A stretch of 64,000 nucleotides of DNA from Pseudomonas khorasanensis (lineage in GTDB: Bacteria > Pseudomonadota > Gammaproteobacteria > Pseudomonadales > Pseudomonadaceae). The notes beneath the pieces were generated by a model. The model did no database searches, was not told the origin of the DNA, and worked only from the letters and a program-made list of their open reading frames with translations. Position numbers and translations under genes: made by a program. The stretch lies in the NCBI RefSeq assembly GCF_014268505.2, contig NZ_JABWQP020000012.1, positions 62,001 to 126,000 on the forward strand. Reading direction: 5' to 3'. Below, piece after piece: positions 33,140 to 41,098 of the stretch. Numbering within the stretch: the first letter of the stretch is position 1; each line of letters starts with the position of its first letter.

Positions 33140-36100
33140 TTAAGATACTGTGATGTCGTATATGCGAGCTTCTCCCACTCCGGCAGAAAAACGCGCCTCA
33201 TCGAATTTTGTTGGACTCAAATACCATGCCTGTGCGACCTTTCGCCGAGCGCTAAGGATCGCTGCTGCAACAGCTTGGATTTTCGACCCCGTTAAGCCTA
33301 TTTCTATGTTTGCCCCAGCTGTACCGTATATATCAAGATAGCGGGCATCTAGATACTCCATCATCTCTTTTAGATCGTGACCTGGAACTCTTGTGACTTT
33401 AGAGTTTTGGAAGTTCTGGCAAACGAACTCAGCCGCATAGTTGGCGACTCTTGCTCGCGGTTCGTCACCCGTTGGAGCTATAACCTCGACATAATCAAAT
33501 TCACGCTGATCGAGAAGGGATGAAAGTCGTTCGTGTTTAGCGGAAGCAAATGCTAAAAGAGCTCTACTTCTGGATAAGTCGACATCTTCGTCTAGCAGTT
33601 TCACATCTTTATACGGTCCTTCTTCACCTTTTAATACTTGGCCGAGACTTTCGAGTAATGCGATTGGGTCTTTAGCTTTCTCGGCGGTAAAGATACTTTC
33701 TAGATCGGCTTGTAGCGGATAATGCTGTTCAGCGGACATATGGCAGACTAGTACCCTTCCCTTTTCCTGAAGTTCACGCCTTATCGCGGAAAAAATTAAT
33801 GGTTTTGATAGCCCAGATATATCGATCAGCGCTAGACCAGAAAACCGTGGTAAAGCTAGCATAGCTGTTCGGTATTCAGTTTCGGAAACTTCTAGTCCGG
33901 CGGCCTCCCAAGCGCTTTTTATCGCGGCCGCGTGGCCTGCATGGTCGTATCGAATCGTATGTACAAGTCCACTTTTAACATTTGCCGCTAACAACTCATT
34001 TGATGCGAGGGTACGATCCTCGAAACCCAGCCCCACCAAAGTCCCGCCTATCTCCATCCCGGAAAGAGCCGATACATCGATCGCTGCTACATTCACATCT
34101 ATCGGCTTGGCCGCAAATCCGCCTGATGGCGGCATATTTGGTTCATTTTGGCCCAATTCGACTCCCTCTTGAAAAAGGCTAGCTTGATAATTCGATTCTG
34201 CTGGGGTTGACTCGACGACAGGTTGAATAGAAACAGGCGATGTAGTCGCTCTGTCTAGCCCACTGTCTACTTCATTCTTAATTTGATTACGTAATAGAAT
34301 GTCTTTATCAGGGTTTTCGAGCCAGTCCCCAAGATCTTCTCCGGAAAGTTCAAAACGGTCTCTATCAGCAAGGCCAATAAAGGCAGCCAAACCATAAATT
34401 TTTCTATAGCTAAGCTTAAATTGCTGCATCGGATTTGAATCTTTCGTTTTGGAACGAGGGGCGCCGCCGGCATAAACGAATACGCCAGCGTCTATTAACT
34501 CCCTAAGTTGATCGATTTGCTGTCTAAGGCTTTCTTGATTATCCGTGGTGACTCGAACATATAACGATGAGTACTGGCGTAATCTTGGTGTCGCCTGGTT
34601 GTTCTTAACTGCTTCTCTATAAGATCGCGTCAACAGATCATGCGCCGCTTGCGCAAATGCCAAAGCATGATTTTTATAATAGCCGCCACGTCTATTGAGG
34701 TCGTACAGACGCCGCGAGCTTATGGCTTGGAAGCAATCTGCTTGTAAGGCCTCCGATATAGGAAGTGTCATTCGCGTTCTATTAGTTGATGCACGTTTGA
34801 TAATCTCTTCATAGAGCTTAATGACATCCCCTATGTCTCCTACACATACGCTTGTTAAACACGAAAGTCCTCGATATGCTTGTTTTTTCTCTTTGGAAGT
34901 AGAACTTGACGAGGCAATCTCTTTGGCGACCTGTTCGAGTGGAACGTCACCTAATAAGTCTCTAGGGCTATACTTAGGATGTGATATATGAAAGTTCGCC
35001 CGCTGCTGCAATATTTTCTCGACAAAATCTTCTCCGCGGCCTTTGCCGCTAGAATTAATTGTGTCGTAAACGTCTGCACCAAGATCAAATACCGCTAAAT
35101 CTCGATCTACCCTGATAGGATGAATGCGACCTGGAGAACGAAGACCTAGCTCGATCGTTTGCCATTCTGAAGTAAATTTAAACGCGCACGCCGGACTTTG
35201 AAATAGCAATGCTGACAATATCTCGTCAATGCGCTCCAGCTCAAGATAGCGTGTTGACACGTCATCTAATAAGAAGAATATAGAAGAGTTGGCTGTTACT
35301 GTAGCGCAACTTTTAAACTGCTCCGCCAAGTGCTGGAAAACATCTGCTGGTGACTGTTTCACCAAAAAGTCAGTGCTACCCCTAGATGTCATTACTGCGA
35401 TTCGTTCAAGCCGCCGTTCCAAGTCATCAATTGAAGATGCCTCTTTTAATGAATCAGCACCCTCTAAAAAGTCAGCTACAGCGGATGATAGCTTGGTATG
35501 TGCATTCGGCAGGACGATTTGTGCACTTAAGTCACGCAGGTGCATCAATGCCCTTGCTGCTTGGAGTGCGTAGTATACAAAAAGTCTTGTCAGCCGATGC
35601 TCTAATTTGGCTGTTGACTGTCTAAGATCCAGTAGGCGCTGAGCCGATACAAAAAGCCCAAAAAATCCATCTTCCTTGATTCTTTCTATGGCTTTTGTTG
35701 CGTCTTCATTCTTCCCAACGGATGCTCGGGCATGAATGTCCAATGCCCTGAGAAGCATTGTTTTACCGCAACCACGCATACCCGTTATTATCTGAGGCCC
35801 CGGTTTGGTAACCTCTGATAACCATCGCCCTTCTGGATCAACCAATAGTTGCGGAACATCCCACGATACAAGAGTTTGCGCATTATAGTGATCGCCGAAT
35901 CCTTTCAGTTTGAATGGTGCGCTCCATGGCTTCCATGGTTGTGCAGCGCGAGAGAAGGCATCTTCTATCTGACTTATCAGATCATTCGGATTAGGTTGGC
36001 GTAAATTTTGAGCGTCGGACAGTAAGCTGTGGATTATCCCTTGAAGTGCTAACGCAGTACGATAATCACGATCTTCTAATTCCGTAGGATTAACCAATAG

Positions 36101-36817
36101 TTTATGTAATAGGCCGTCGACATGCTCTGCAATAAAGAGCAAGTCCCCGTGACGACCATTACCACTTTTGCTCGCGTCCGATATACTTCCAAGGTCTATC
36201 GCTTTTACTCTAATGGAGTCGTCTATTGCATTCTGCCTACGTGCTGTAGGAGCGAGTTCTTCGACAATTAAATTTTCTGCGTGAAGATCGTTATGGTTTA
36301 GCTCGTTAGTCTCGAATTCCGCCCTGATCCGTAGTAGGTCTATCGCGATCTGACAAATCGTTGCCGCGGTGGGTATTTTGGCTCCATCCAAGTAATCTCG
36401 AAGCAGGTCGCCATTAACAAAATCCAATACTGTTACGTGACATAGTAGTTTTGTGCCATCGGAAAAAACTATTTCCTCGTCAAATCTATCATCAATCCCA
36501 ACTACGTGTTCGGCAGCTTCAGCGAGACGCGCATGAAGCTGCGTTTCCTCATCAAAAGAAGTTTTGTTGAAAAAAGTATAAAAATCTACCGGTGCGATTT
36601 TAAGTACAAATTTTCGTTTGAATGGACCTCTTTCTGCGACGAATGCTGCACCGTAGAACCCTCTTCCAAGGTCGCGAGTCACCACGTAATCACGGATCTG
36701 AGATGGACGAGAGCTCAGAGGGAAGCCATATGGGCGGTTACAATGCTTGCATAGGTCTTCCAGCTTTTTTTCTGAGTAATCTTTCTCAGGGCAAAAGAAA
36801 CAACAATACTTACTCAT
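33140..36817 (-). CDS. Zinc-ribbon / protein kinase-like / P-loop ATPase multidomain protein with C-terminal Rossmann-like domain
   Basis: This 1225-residue protein combines unusual domains. A zinc-ribbon-like start has C6, C9, C23 and C26. A Ser/Thr-kinase-like domain (about 43-300) has a Gly-rich loop GRGFYGAAF (51-59), a probable ATP lysine K73, catalytic loop HNDLHAEN (175-182) and IDLG (207-210) in place of DFG. A P-loop ATPase of AAA/ORC-Cdc6 or STAND style follows, with Walker A GMRGCGKT (346-353) and Walker B FFLLDD (514-519). A helical region comes next, then a C-terminal alpha/beta domain (about 920-1225) with GFEDR (931-935), IDISG (998-1002) and GLTGSKIQA (1174-1182), reminiscent of CARF-type sensors. 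AAGGAG precedes the ATG. The phosphorylase-like gene lies 91 bp upstream on the same strand. I cannot assign it to a named defence system. Confidence 0.8.
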   Translation of the reverse strand: MSKYCCFFCPEKDYSEKKLEDLCKHCNRPYGFPLSSRPSQIRDYVVTRDLGRGFYGAAFVAERGPFKRKFVLKIAPVDFYTFFNKTSFDEETQLHARLAEAAEHVVGIDDRFDEEIVFSDGTKLLCHVTVLDFVNGDLLRDYLDGAKIPTAATICQIAIDLLRIRAEFETNELNHNDLHAENLIVEELAPTARRQNAIDDSIRVKAIDLGSISDASKSGNGRHGDLLFIAEHVDGLLHKLLVNPTELEDRDYRTALALQGIIHSLLSDAQNLRQPNPNDLISQIEDAFSRAAQPWKPWSAPFKLKGFGDHYNAQTLVSWDVPQLLVDPEGRWLSEVTKPGPQIITGMRGCGKTMLLRALDIHARASVGKNEDATKAIERIKEDGFFGLFVSAQRLLDLRQSTAKLEHRLTRLFVYYALQAARALMHLRDLSAQIVLPNAHTKLSSAVADFLEGADSLKEASSIDDLERRLERIAVMTSRGSTDFLVKQSPADVFQHLAEQFKSCATVTANSSIFFLLDDVSTRYLELERIDEILSALLFQSPACAFKFTSEWQTIELGLRSPGRIHPIRVDRDLAVFDLGADVYDTINSSGKGRGEDFVEKILQQRANFHISHPKYSPRDLLGDVPLEQVAKEIASSSSTSKEKKQAYRGLSCLTSVCVGDIGDVIKLYEEIIKRASTNRTRMTLPISEALQADCFQAISSRRLYDLNRRGGYYKNHALAFAQAAHDLLTRSYREAVKNNQATPRLRQYSSLYVRVTTDNQESLRQQIDQLRELIDAGVFVYAGGAPRSKTKDSNPMQQFKLSYRKIYGLAAFIGLADRDRFELSGEDLGDWLENPDKDILLRNQIKNEVDSGLDRATTSPVSIQPVVESTPAESNYQASLFQEGVELGQNEPNMPPSGGFAAKPIDVNVAAIDVSALSGMEIGGTLVGLGFEDRTLASNELLAANVKSGLVHTIRYDHAGHAAAIKSAWEAAGLEVSETEYRTAMLALPRFSGLALIDISGLSKPLIFSAIRRELQEKGRVLVCHMSAEQHYPLQADLESIFTAEKAKDPIALLESLGQVLKGEEGPYKDVKLLDEDVDLSRSRALLAFASAKHERLSSLLDQREFDYVEVIAPTGDEPRARVANYAAEFVCQNFQNSKVTRVPGHDLKEMMEYLDARYLDIYGTAGANIEIGLTGSKIQAVAAAILSARRKVAQAWYLSPTKFDEARFSAGVGEARIYDITVS

Positions 36818-36908
36818 CCAGCGCTACTCCTTCACCGCTGATACCAAAAGGCATCGATGATGTTTTGCAAATCCCTAATCTCAGCTCTTGGATTATGGCT
36901 TGCGTATT

Positions 36909-38057
36909 TTATTGGTCAGCAATACGGATTGTTGCCAACGCTTGTCCTTTTTTAACCCACTCGCCGGGTCTTTTTATCAAAATAACGCCAGAGGGATCTG
37001 GGAAGAGATTTTCTTTATTCTCGACGCGTGCTTGAAAGGCAATTAGAGCTTTTCTAATTCGATCTAATGAAATGGTGAAAAAACCATCCTCTTCTGCCGT
37101 AATCTGTTGGGCATGTAAGAAGCGAGTCTCAGCTATTTTTGTTTTGAACGACTTAACTGATCCGCCTTGAGCTTTGATATTATCAAAGAAGCGCGTTTCG
37201 AGTTCGGAGCTTCCGACGTTCGCTATTTTTTCGTGGAGGGAGGAAGGCGCTGCCGACATAGCTAACAACTTACATTGTTCAACATGTTCTGACAGCCAAA
37301 TAGAACTTGAACCTTGAAACACTTCTGACAAGGCCAACAATGCTTCACTTCGGCCTATATAAGGTTGATAGGGGAATCGTGCATCAGTCAATACAGGAAA
37401 AGCTTTAATATTACATAACTGAGCAGCGTTAATGAAAAGATTGGCGTTCTCTTTCGCTGTAGTCCATGACGACCCAAAATTTCCGTGAGGCGCAACCCTG
37501 ACGTCTAAGCCTGCTCTTACAACTCCTACTGCGATTTTTTTTGCAAGCAGACTTGCAACGACCAATGTCGGAACTTGTAGCGCTCCATAGAGTTTTCGTA
37601 GCGAAAACAATCTAGCATCGAGTGGAGCGTACCTGCCGGCATCCAAAAAATGGGCATAGCCATTCTTGTCCATTACATCGTGCAGTTCTTCGGTCGTGAG
37701 CTCAGTCTTATAACCACTGATTTGTGCCAAGCAGTCGACACCTCCCGCTGGGCGCCCTGGCACCGCTAATTTCGGCACGAGAAGACCTGCTGCTCGTAAG
37801 TACAGGGGGCATAGAAGGGTACTGAGGGATGACGGGCCTCCGGTTGACGCGACATCAGCGGTCTGTTGGAGGCGAGAGCAGAACGTTAATCCGGAACTGG
37901 ATAGCGTTTTGGCTAGCTGTGCTGCGACCTCAACGTCCGAAAAAGCATCGTGTTTGATTTCCAGCAGAAATCGTGTGATCTCATCGTCGGTGGACCTAAT
38001 GTTTATCATCAGTGCCCTACATCCATGTTCAGTTTCGGTGATCGTAACGAAGGACAC
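36909..38057 (-). CDS. Divergent thymidine/pyrimidine-nucleoside phosphorylase-like protein
   Basis: This 382-residue protein aligns by eye with pyrimidine nucleoside phosphorylases (DeoA; usually about 430-440 residues). An N-terminal helical part comes first (DDEITRFLLEIKHDAFSDVEVAAQL). A phosphate-loop counterpart follows, VASTGGPSSL (69-78), where DeoA has KHSTGGVGDK, then GRPAGGVDCLAQISGY (101-116). Residues that match the base-binding Arg, Ser and Lys are R154 (SLRK), S169 and K173 (ASLLAKK). The C-terminal PYNP domain (GVILIKRPGEWVKKGQALATI, 357-377) resembles a lipoyl-like hammerhead. Loss of the Lys-His pair of the phosphate loop suggests altered chemistry or a binding role. The annotated start is GTG (38057) with weak ribosome-binding signal; ATG at 38009 is an alternative. 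It is probably the first gene of a unit with the kinase-ATPase. Confidence 0.8.
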   Translation of the reverse strand: MSFVTITETEHGCRALMINIRSTDDEITRFLLEIKHDAFSDVEVAAQLAKTLSSSGLTFCSRLQQTADVASTGGPSSLSTLLCPLYLRAAGLLVPKLAVPGRPAGGVDCLAQISGYKTELTTEELHDVMDKNGYAHFLDAGRYAPLDARLFSLRKLYGALQVPTLVVASLLAKKIAVGVVRAGLDVRVAPHGNFGSSWTTAKENANLFINAAQLCNIKAFPVLTDARFPYQPYIGRSEALLALSEVFQGSSSIWLSEHVEQCKLLAMSAAPSSLHEKIANVGSSELETRFFDNIKAQGGSVKSFKTKIAETRFLHAQQITAEEDGFFTISLDRIRKALIAFQARVENKENLFPDPSGVILIKRPGEWVKKGQALATIRIADQ

Positions 38058-38918
38058 GGGACTAGATATTCTGCGAAGCCGTGTCTACGGGTATCCGGAT
38101 ACTGCCGTTTTGTAGGGTCAACGACAATGCCTAGATCTTAGTAAAGGGCAAAAAATTCTCTTTTTTACCTTCATTGATGTAGTGGGAAGATGTCCCGAGG
38201 CCGAATTTGTACCGATGTCTTTACAGTCCGTCTGAAGGCTGTCAACAGTGTTGGCAAGTCTTTCTAACCGGCAGTTTGTCGATGATCCTTCTGGTTATCG
38301 CCGTGACGGGATTTGTCGGGACCATTCTAATCAGCGCTTTCCCGAAAACCATCATGTACTGCGCTTGGCCTGCGTTCCACTCTTGATGGCCGTCATTGCA
38401 TTTTCCTTGATCGTCCTTGACGGCGGAATCTTGGCAGCTTTAGTACTGCTTGGACTGAGGGACCTGATTGCGACGGCGCAACCTATGGGGCGGTGGTCGT
38501 GGTTGGCCAAGGCTTTGCCCAACAATGCTGAAACTGGTGGCGGTCCGATGGTGGCAGTCATTAGCTATCCATTGCGTTGAGTTCTACCCTCAGCGGACTG
38601 CTTTTCGACGGGATCGGCTATCGCATAAGATTTCTCAAAAGTTTTATCCTGCTGGTACTCGCCGCAGTGACGACCTTTTGCACATAGCAAAACCGGTTTA
38701 ATAGAAAATTTGAGCAACGTGGGCAACTGCATGCAACTTGTCAGAGGCATTTGATCGAAAGCCCGCCATTGGCCGGTTTCTACCATTCACCACCTGCAGC
38801 CTCTTATCAAGACTAACCTGCGTTCTAAGAGCGGCAGGAAGATCGCCCCAGACCGTAGATGAGAAGCAAGGCCGAAAATCGATTGCCAGCGACGTGCCAG
38901 AGCATAGATATGCTCGTT
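38058..38918. other. Gene-poor right part of the island
   Basis: About 860 bp show no convincing gene. One frame (38248-38580, plus strand) is open for 110 codons and includes a hydrophobic stretch (VPLLMAVIAFSLIVLDGGILAALVLL in parts), but the flanking frame has no family resemblance I trust, and hydrophobic stretches also appear in the other two plus frames. This looks like decayed membrane-protein DNA. A 10-bp palindrome TATCCGGATA sits just upstream of the phosphorylase-like gene (near 38092-38101) and could be an operator. Confidence 0.45.
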
Positions 38919-38940
38919 GGGTATTCCAACTGGTATTCCA
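38919..38940. repeat. Right copy of integrase arm-type motif pair
   Basis: GGTATTCCA at 38920-38928 and 38932-38940, in the same orientation and with the same 12-bp spacing as the left pair at 28977/28989. Over the whole 22 nt, 20 positions match the left copy. Confidence 0.65.
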
Positions 38941-38992
38941 ATGAGAATAAATAAATATATTTAGCGATAATAAACAAGAGGATAGGAGTTCA

Positions 38993-39015
38993 GTTCAGAT
39001 TACCCCGGCCCACCA
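38993..39015 (+). other. attR: imperfect copy of the tmRNA 3' end
   Basis: The sequence reads GTTCAGATTACCCCGGCCCACCA and aligns with the last 24 nt of ssrA with three mismatches and one gap. It marks the right border of the island. Just after it (39031-39048) lies an imperfect GCCCGC/GCGGAC hairpin that may be the original ssrA terminator. Between it and the next gene (39049-39277) I see nothing but C-rich sequence. Confidence 0.65.
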
Positions 39016-39277
39016 ACTCTCAACAACAAAGCCCGCCAAGTGCGGACTTCGTCACATCCGCCCCTCGGAAAACCGCAACACCCGATTCCCTAACCACACC
39101 CCTCATACCCATCGACAACCGGCGGGCCACCAAGCACCACCCAACACCGCCCCAAAAAACCCCAAAGATAGCCAAACCACATCCACCCATTTACCATCCC
39201 GCGGCTGGCTGGATGCCTCGCAGAGAAAACCGGTTCGCACGTGGAATACTCAACCTGCACAAGGAAGGCGACAAAAC

Positions 39278-40126
39278 ATGAGTTTCATCGAAACAATTCA
39301 ATCCAAGGAAGTCGATATCTACATATCGCTTTTCTTCACCATCCTCGGCCTGGTGCTGGGGGCGATTCTGGACCGGATATTGAAGGGTGATTCACCACAA
39401 TCCGCCAATCAGCCGGGCCATTCTGTAAACCTGACCTTCAACACGGTGGTAAATCCACCGCCGGGCGTGAACGCCGCTAGTACAAGCCAGGATATGACTC
39501 CGTTCATCTGCATGCTGATGGTGGTTGCCGGGCTCATTTATCTGTTTTTCAGGGTTGAAATACTCAACCTGCTTTCCTGGATCACGCTGTTCACTATTTC
39601 ACTGTGGGCTGGAGGAACGCTGCATAGCCTTTACCGGGGCTTCTTCGCGGGCAGTCAGTGGGTCGTTGCGCTGTTTTGTTCCTTGGCATTCTGTGTGGCC
39701 GCCACCTTCCTCACCGACGAAGCCTTTACGCCGACTCTGGCGCCGCAGGACTTTCAATACAGCCAGCAGATCATCAACGAGCAGGGCCTGACCGGCATAA
39801 AACAGCACTTTGGCGTGCAAGGCATGCAGTGGTTTTTTCCGCACTTGGCAGGCGTAATGCTGTTTATCTATGCCAGCCTTCGCATGATGCTTTTTTCAAC
39901 CTACTTCATCGTTGCGGGTGCTCATGCCAATAACAATGGCACTCACGAACCCTGGCTTTCCAGAAAAACCCGCAAGTACGCCAATCTGCGAAAAAACATC
40001 ATCTTCATGCCGATATTGCTGGTTCTTGCGTACCTGCTCGCCTCGGGTCTTGCGTTCGACTGGTTCATCCACACGATGCCAAATCAGGTCAATGCGTTGA
40101 TGAATACGGTGCTGTATGGGCGCTGA
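39278..40126 (+). CDS. Multi-pass membrane protein of unknown function
   Basis: This 282-residue protein has about six predicted transmembrane segments: near 14-33, 72-90, 93-113, 124-146, 188-210 and 238-260. A soluble Asn/Pro-rich loop (SVNLTFNTVVNPPPG) follows the first helix. A positively charged stretch (RKTRKYANLRKN) precedes the last helix, which suggests a cytoplasmic loop. No transporter or enzyme motif is visible. GAAGG lies before the ATG. It is the first gene after the island's right border, with base composition like the core. Confidence 0.75.
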   Translation: MSFIETIQSKEVDIYISLFFTILGLVLGAILDRILKGDSPQSANQPGHSVNLTFNTVVNPPPGVNAASTSQDMTPFICMLMVVAGLIYLFFRVEILNLLSWITLFTISLWAGGTLHSLYRGFFAGSQWVVALFCSLAFCVAATFLTDEAFTPTLAPQDFQYSQQIINEQGLTGIKQHFGVQGMQWFFPHLAGVMLFIYASLRMMLFSTYFIVAGAHANNNGTHEPWLSRKTRKYANLRKNIIFMPILLVLAYLLASGLAFDWFIHTMPNQVNALMNTVLYGR

Positions 40127-40363
40127 TAATTCATTACCTGCTGAAGAAAGACTGTCGAGACGCCTGTTAAACAGGTTAAATCGAGATGAATTTTTCTTCA
40201 CTGCGCCCTGCCCGGCCAGCCTGTAAAGTCCACTCGCTCATTCAAGAAACTACGGTTCGCCCGCGCTCCTAGCGGGCTTTTTTTCGTCTGCGATCCAGCG
40301 CACCTTGCCGCCCCCTACCAATTGCGCGACTCTGCCAGCAGATCCGTCGCCAAGGAGCGCTCG

Positions 40364-40951
40364 ATGCCGTTGTTATCCCTGCCCTGCCCGCGCCTGACAT
40401 TGGCCATCCTCGCTCCCGATCAGGCCGAACTCGAGAGTGCGTTCTACCAGCGCAACCGGCGCCATCTCGCGCCTTGGTCGCCGATCCGCACGACCGATTA
40501 CTTTTCCACCGATAACATCCGCCGCCGCCTTGAGATTCAGGCCAGCGCCTTCGAAGCGGGCCTGGCGATGCATTTCGCGTTGTTGACGCCGGACGGGCAG
40601 CAGATGATTGGCGCGTGCAATTTCAGCGGGATTATTCGCGGGGCGTTTCAGGCGTGTTATCTGGGTTATCACATTGACGAAGCCCATCAGGGCCAAGGCT
40701 TGATGCAGGAGGCGCTGGAGGCCGGGATTGGTTACATGTTCGATACGCAGAATCTGCACCGGATCATGGCCAATTACATTCCCGGCAATGAGCGCAGCGC
40801 GCGCTTGCTTGAGCGTTTGGGCTTTGAGCACGAGGGGTATGCGAAGGCGTATCTGAGCATTGCCGGGCGCTGGCAGGACCATGTGCTGACGGCGCTGGTC
40901 AATTCTGGATTCGAGGCGCCGGAGAAACGTTGGTCGCGGCGCCTCGGCTGA
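40364..40951 (+). CDS. GNAT-family N-acetyltransferase, RimJ/RimL type
   Basis: This 195-residue acetyltransferase has the GNAT fold: strand and acetyl-CoA loop in LGYHIDEAHQGQGLMQEALEAGIGYMF (residues about 100-127, Q/R-x-x-G-x-G/A variant QGQGLM), NLHRIMANYIPGNERSARLLERLGFEHEG and a C-terminal DHVLTAL strand. RimJ/RimL relatives acetylate protein N-termini or small amines; the substrate here is unknown. The ATG at 40364 lies 6 nt after AAGGAGC; an upstream in-frame start at 40322 has no such signal. Confidence 0.88.
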   Translation: MPLLSLPCPRLTLAILAPDQAELESAFYQRNRRHLAPWSPIRTTDYFSTDNIRRRLEIQASAFEAGLAMHFALLTPDGQQMIGACNFSGIIRGAFQACYLGYHIDEAHQGQGLMQEALEAGIGYMFDTQNLHRIMANYIPGNERSARLLERLGFEHEGYAKAYLSIAGRWQDHVLTALVNSGFEAPEKRWSRRLG

Positions 40952-41098
40952 GGTAGTACCAAATCCACCCGACAAAAACCTTTCAGCTCTCGGATTTGCG
41001 GCCGATACAGACCTGCTAACACCCCTGCTGGCTCAAAAAAACAACAATCTTCCAGCCTAACTGACGACCAAGAAACCCAACGTTTCTGGAGGATTTGC

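Larger units (their letters stand above)
28864..39015. mobile_element. Genomic island integrated at the 3' end of ssrA (degenerate, integrase truncated)
   Basis: The island runs from the tmRNA 3' end to an imperfect duplicate of that end. Evidence: a P4-type integrase fragment directly downstream of tmRNA; a partial att copy at 38993-39015 (20 of 24 aligned positions identical, one gap); and a pair of GGTATTCCA motifs 12 bp apart near each end (28977/28989 and 38920/38932). The cargo uses AT-rich codons (ATA, AGA, TTA) unlike the core genes on both sides. It carries one small hypothetical gene and a minus-strand set of a phosphorylase-like protein, a kinase-ATPase, an OLD-like nuclease and a cytosine methyltransferase. 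tmRNA 3' ends are well-known island targets. Confidence 0.85.

Noticed and set aside
30115..36817. BREX or Pgl system (methylase plus kinase plus ATPase)
   Set aside because: The methylase is a cytosine-5 enzyme, not PglX-like, and there is no PglZ alkaline-phosphatase-type protein or BrxC/PglY; the ATPase is fused to the kinase.
38248..38580. 110-codon frame with hydrophobic stretch
   Set aside because: A faint resemblance to the N-terminal membrane part of FMN-binding glutamate synthases was considered, but neighbouring frames do not continue it, so I do not call a gene or name a family.
28864..39015. Prophage
   Set aside because: No phage structural, lysis or replication genes were seen; only an integrase fragment and cargo genes.
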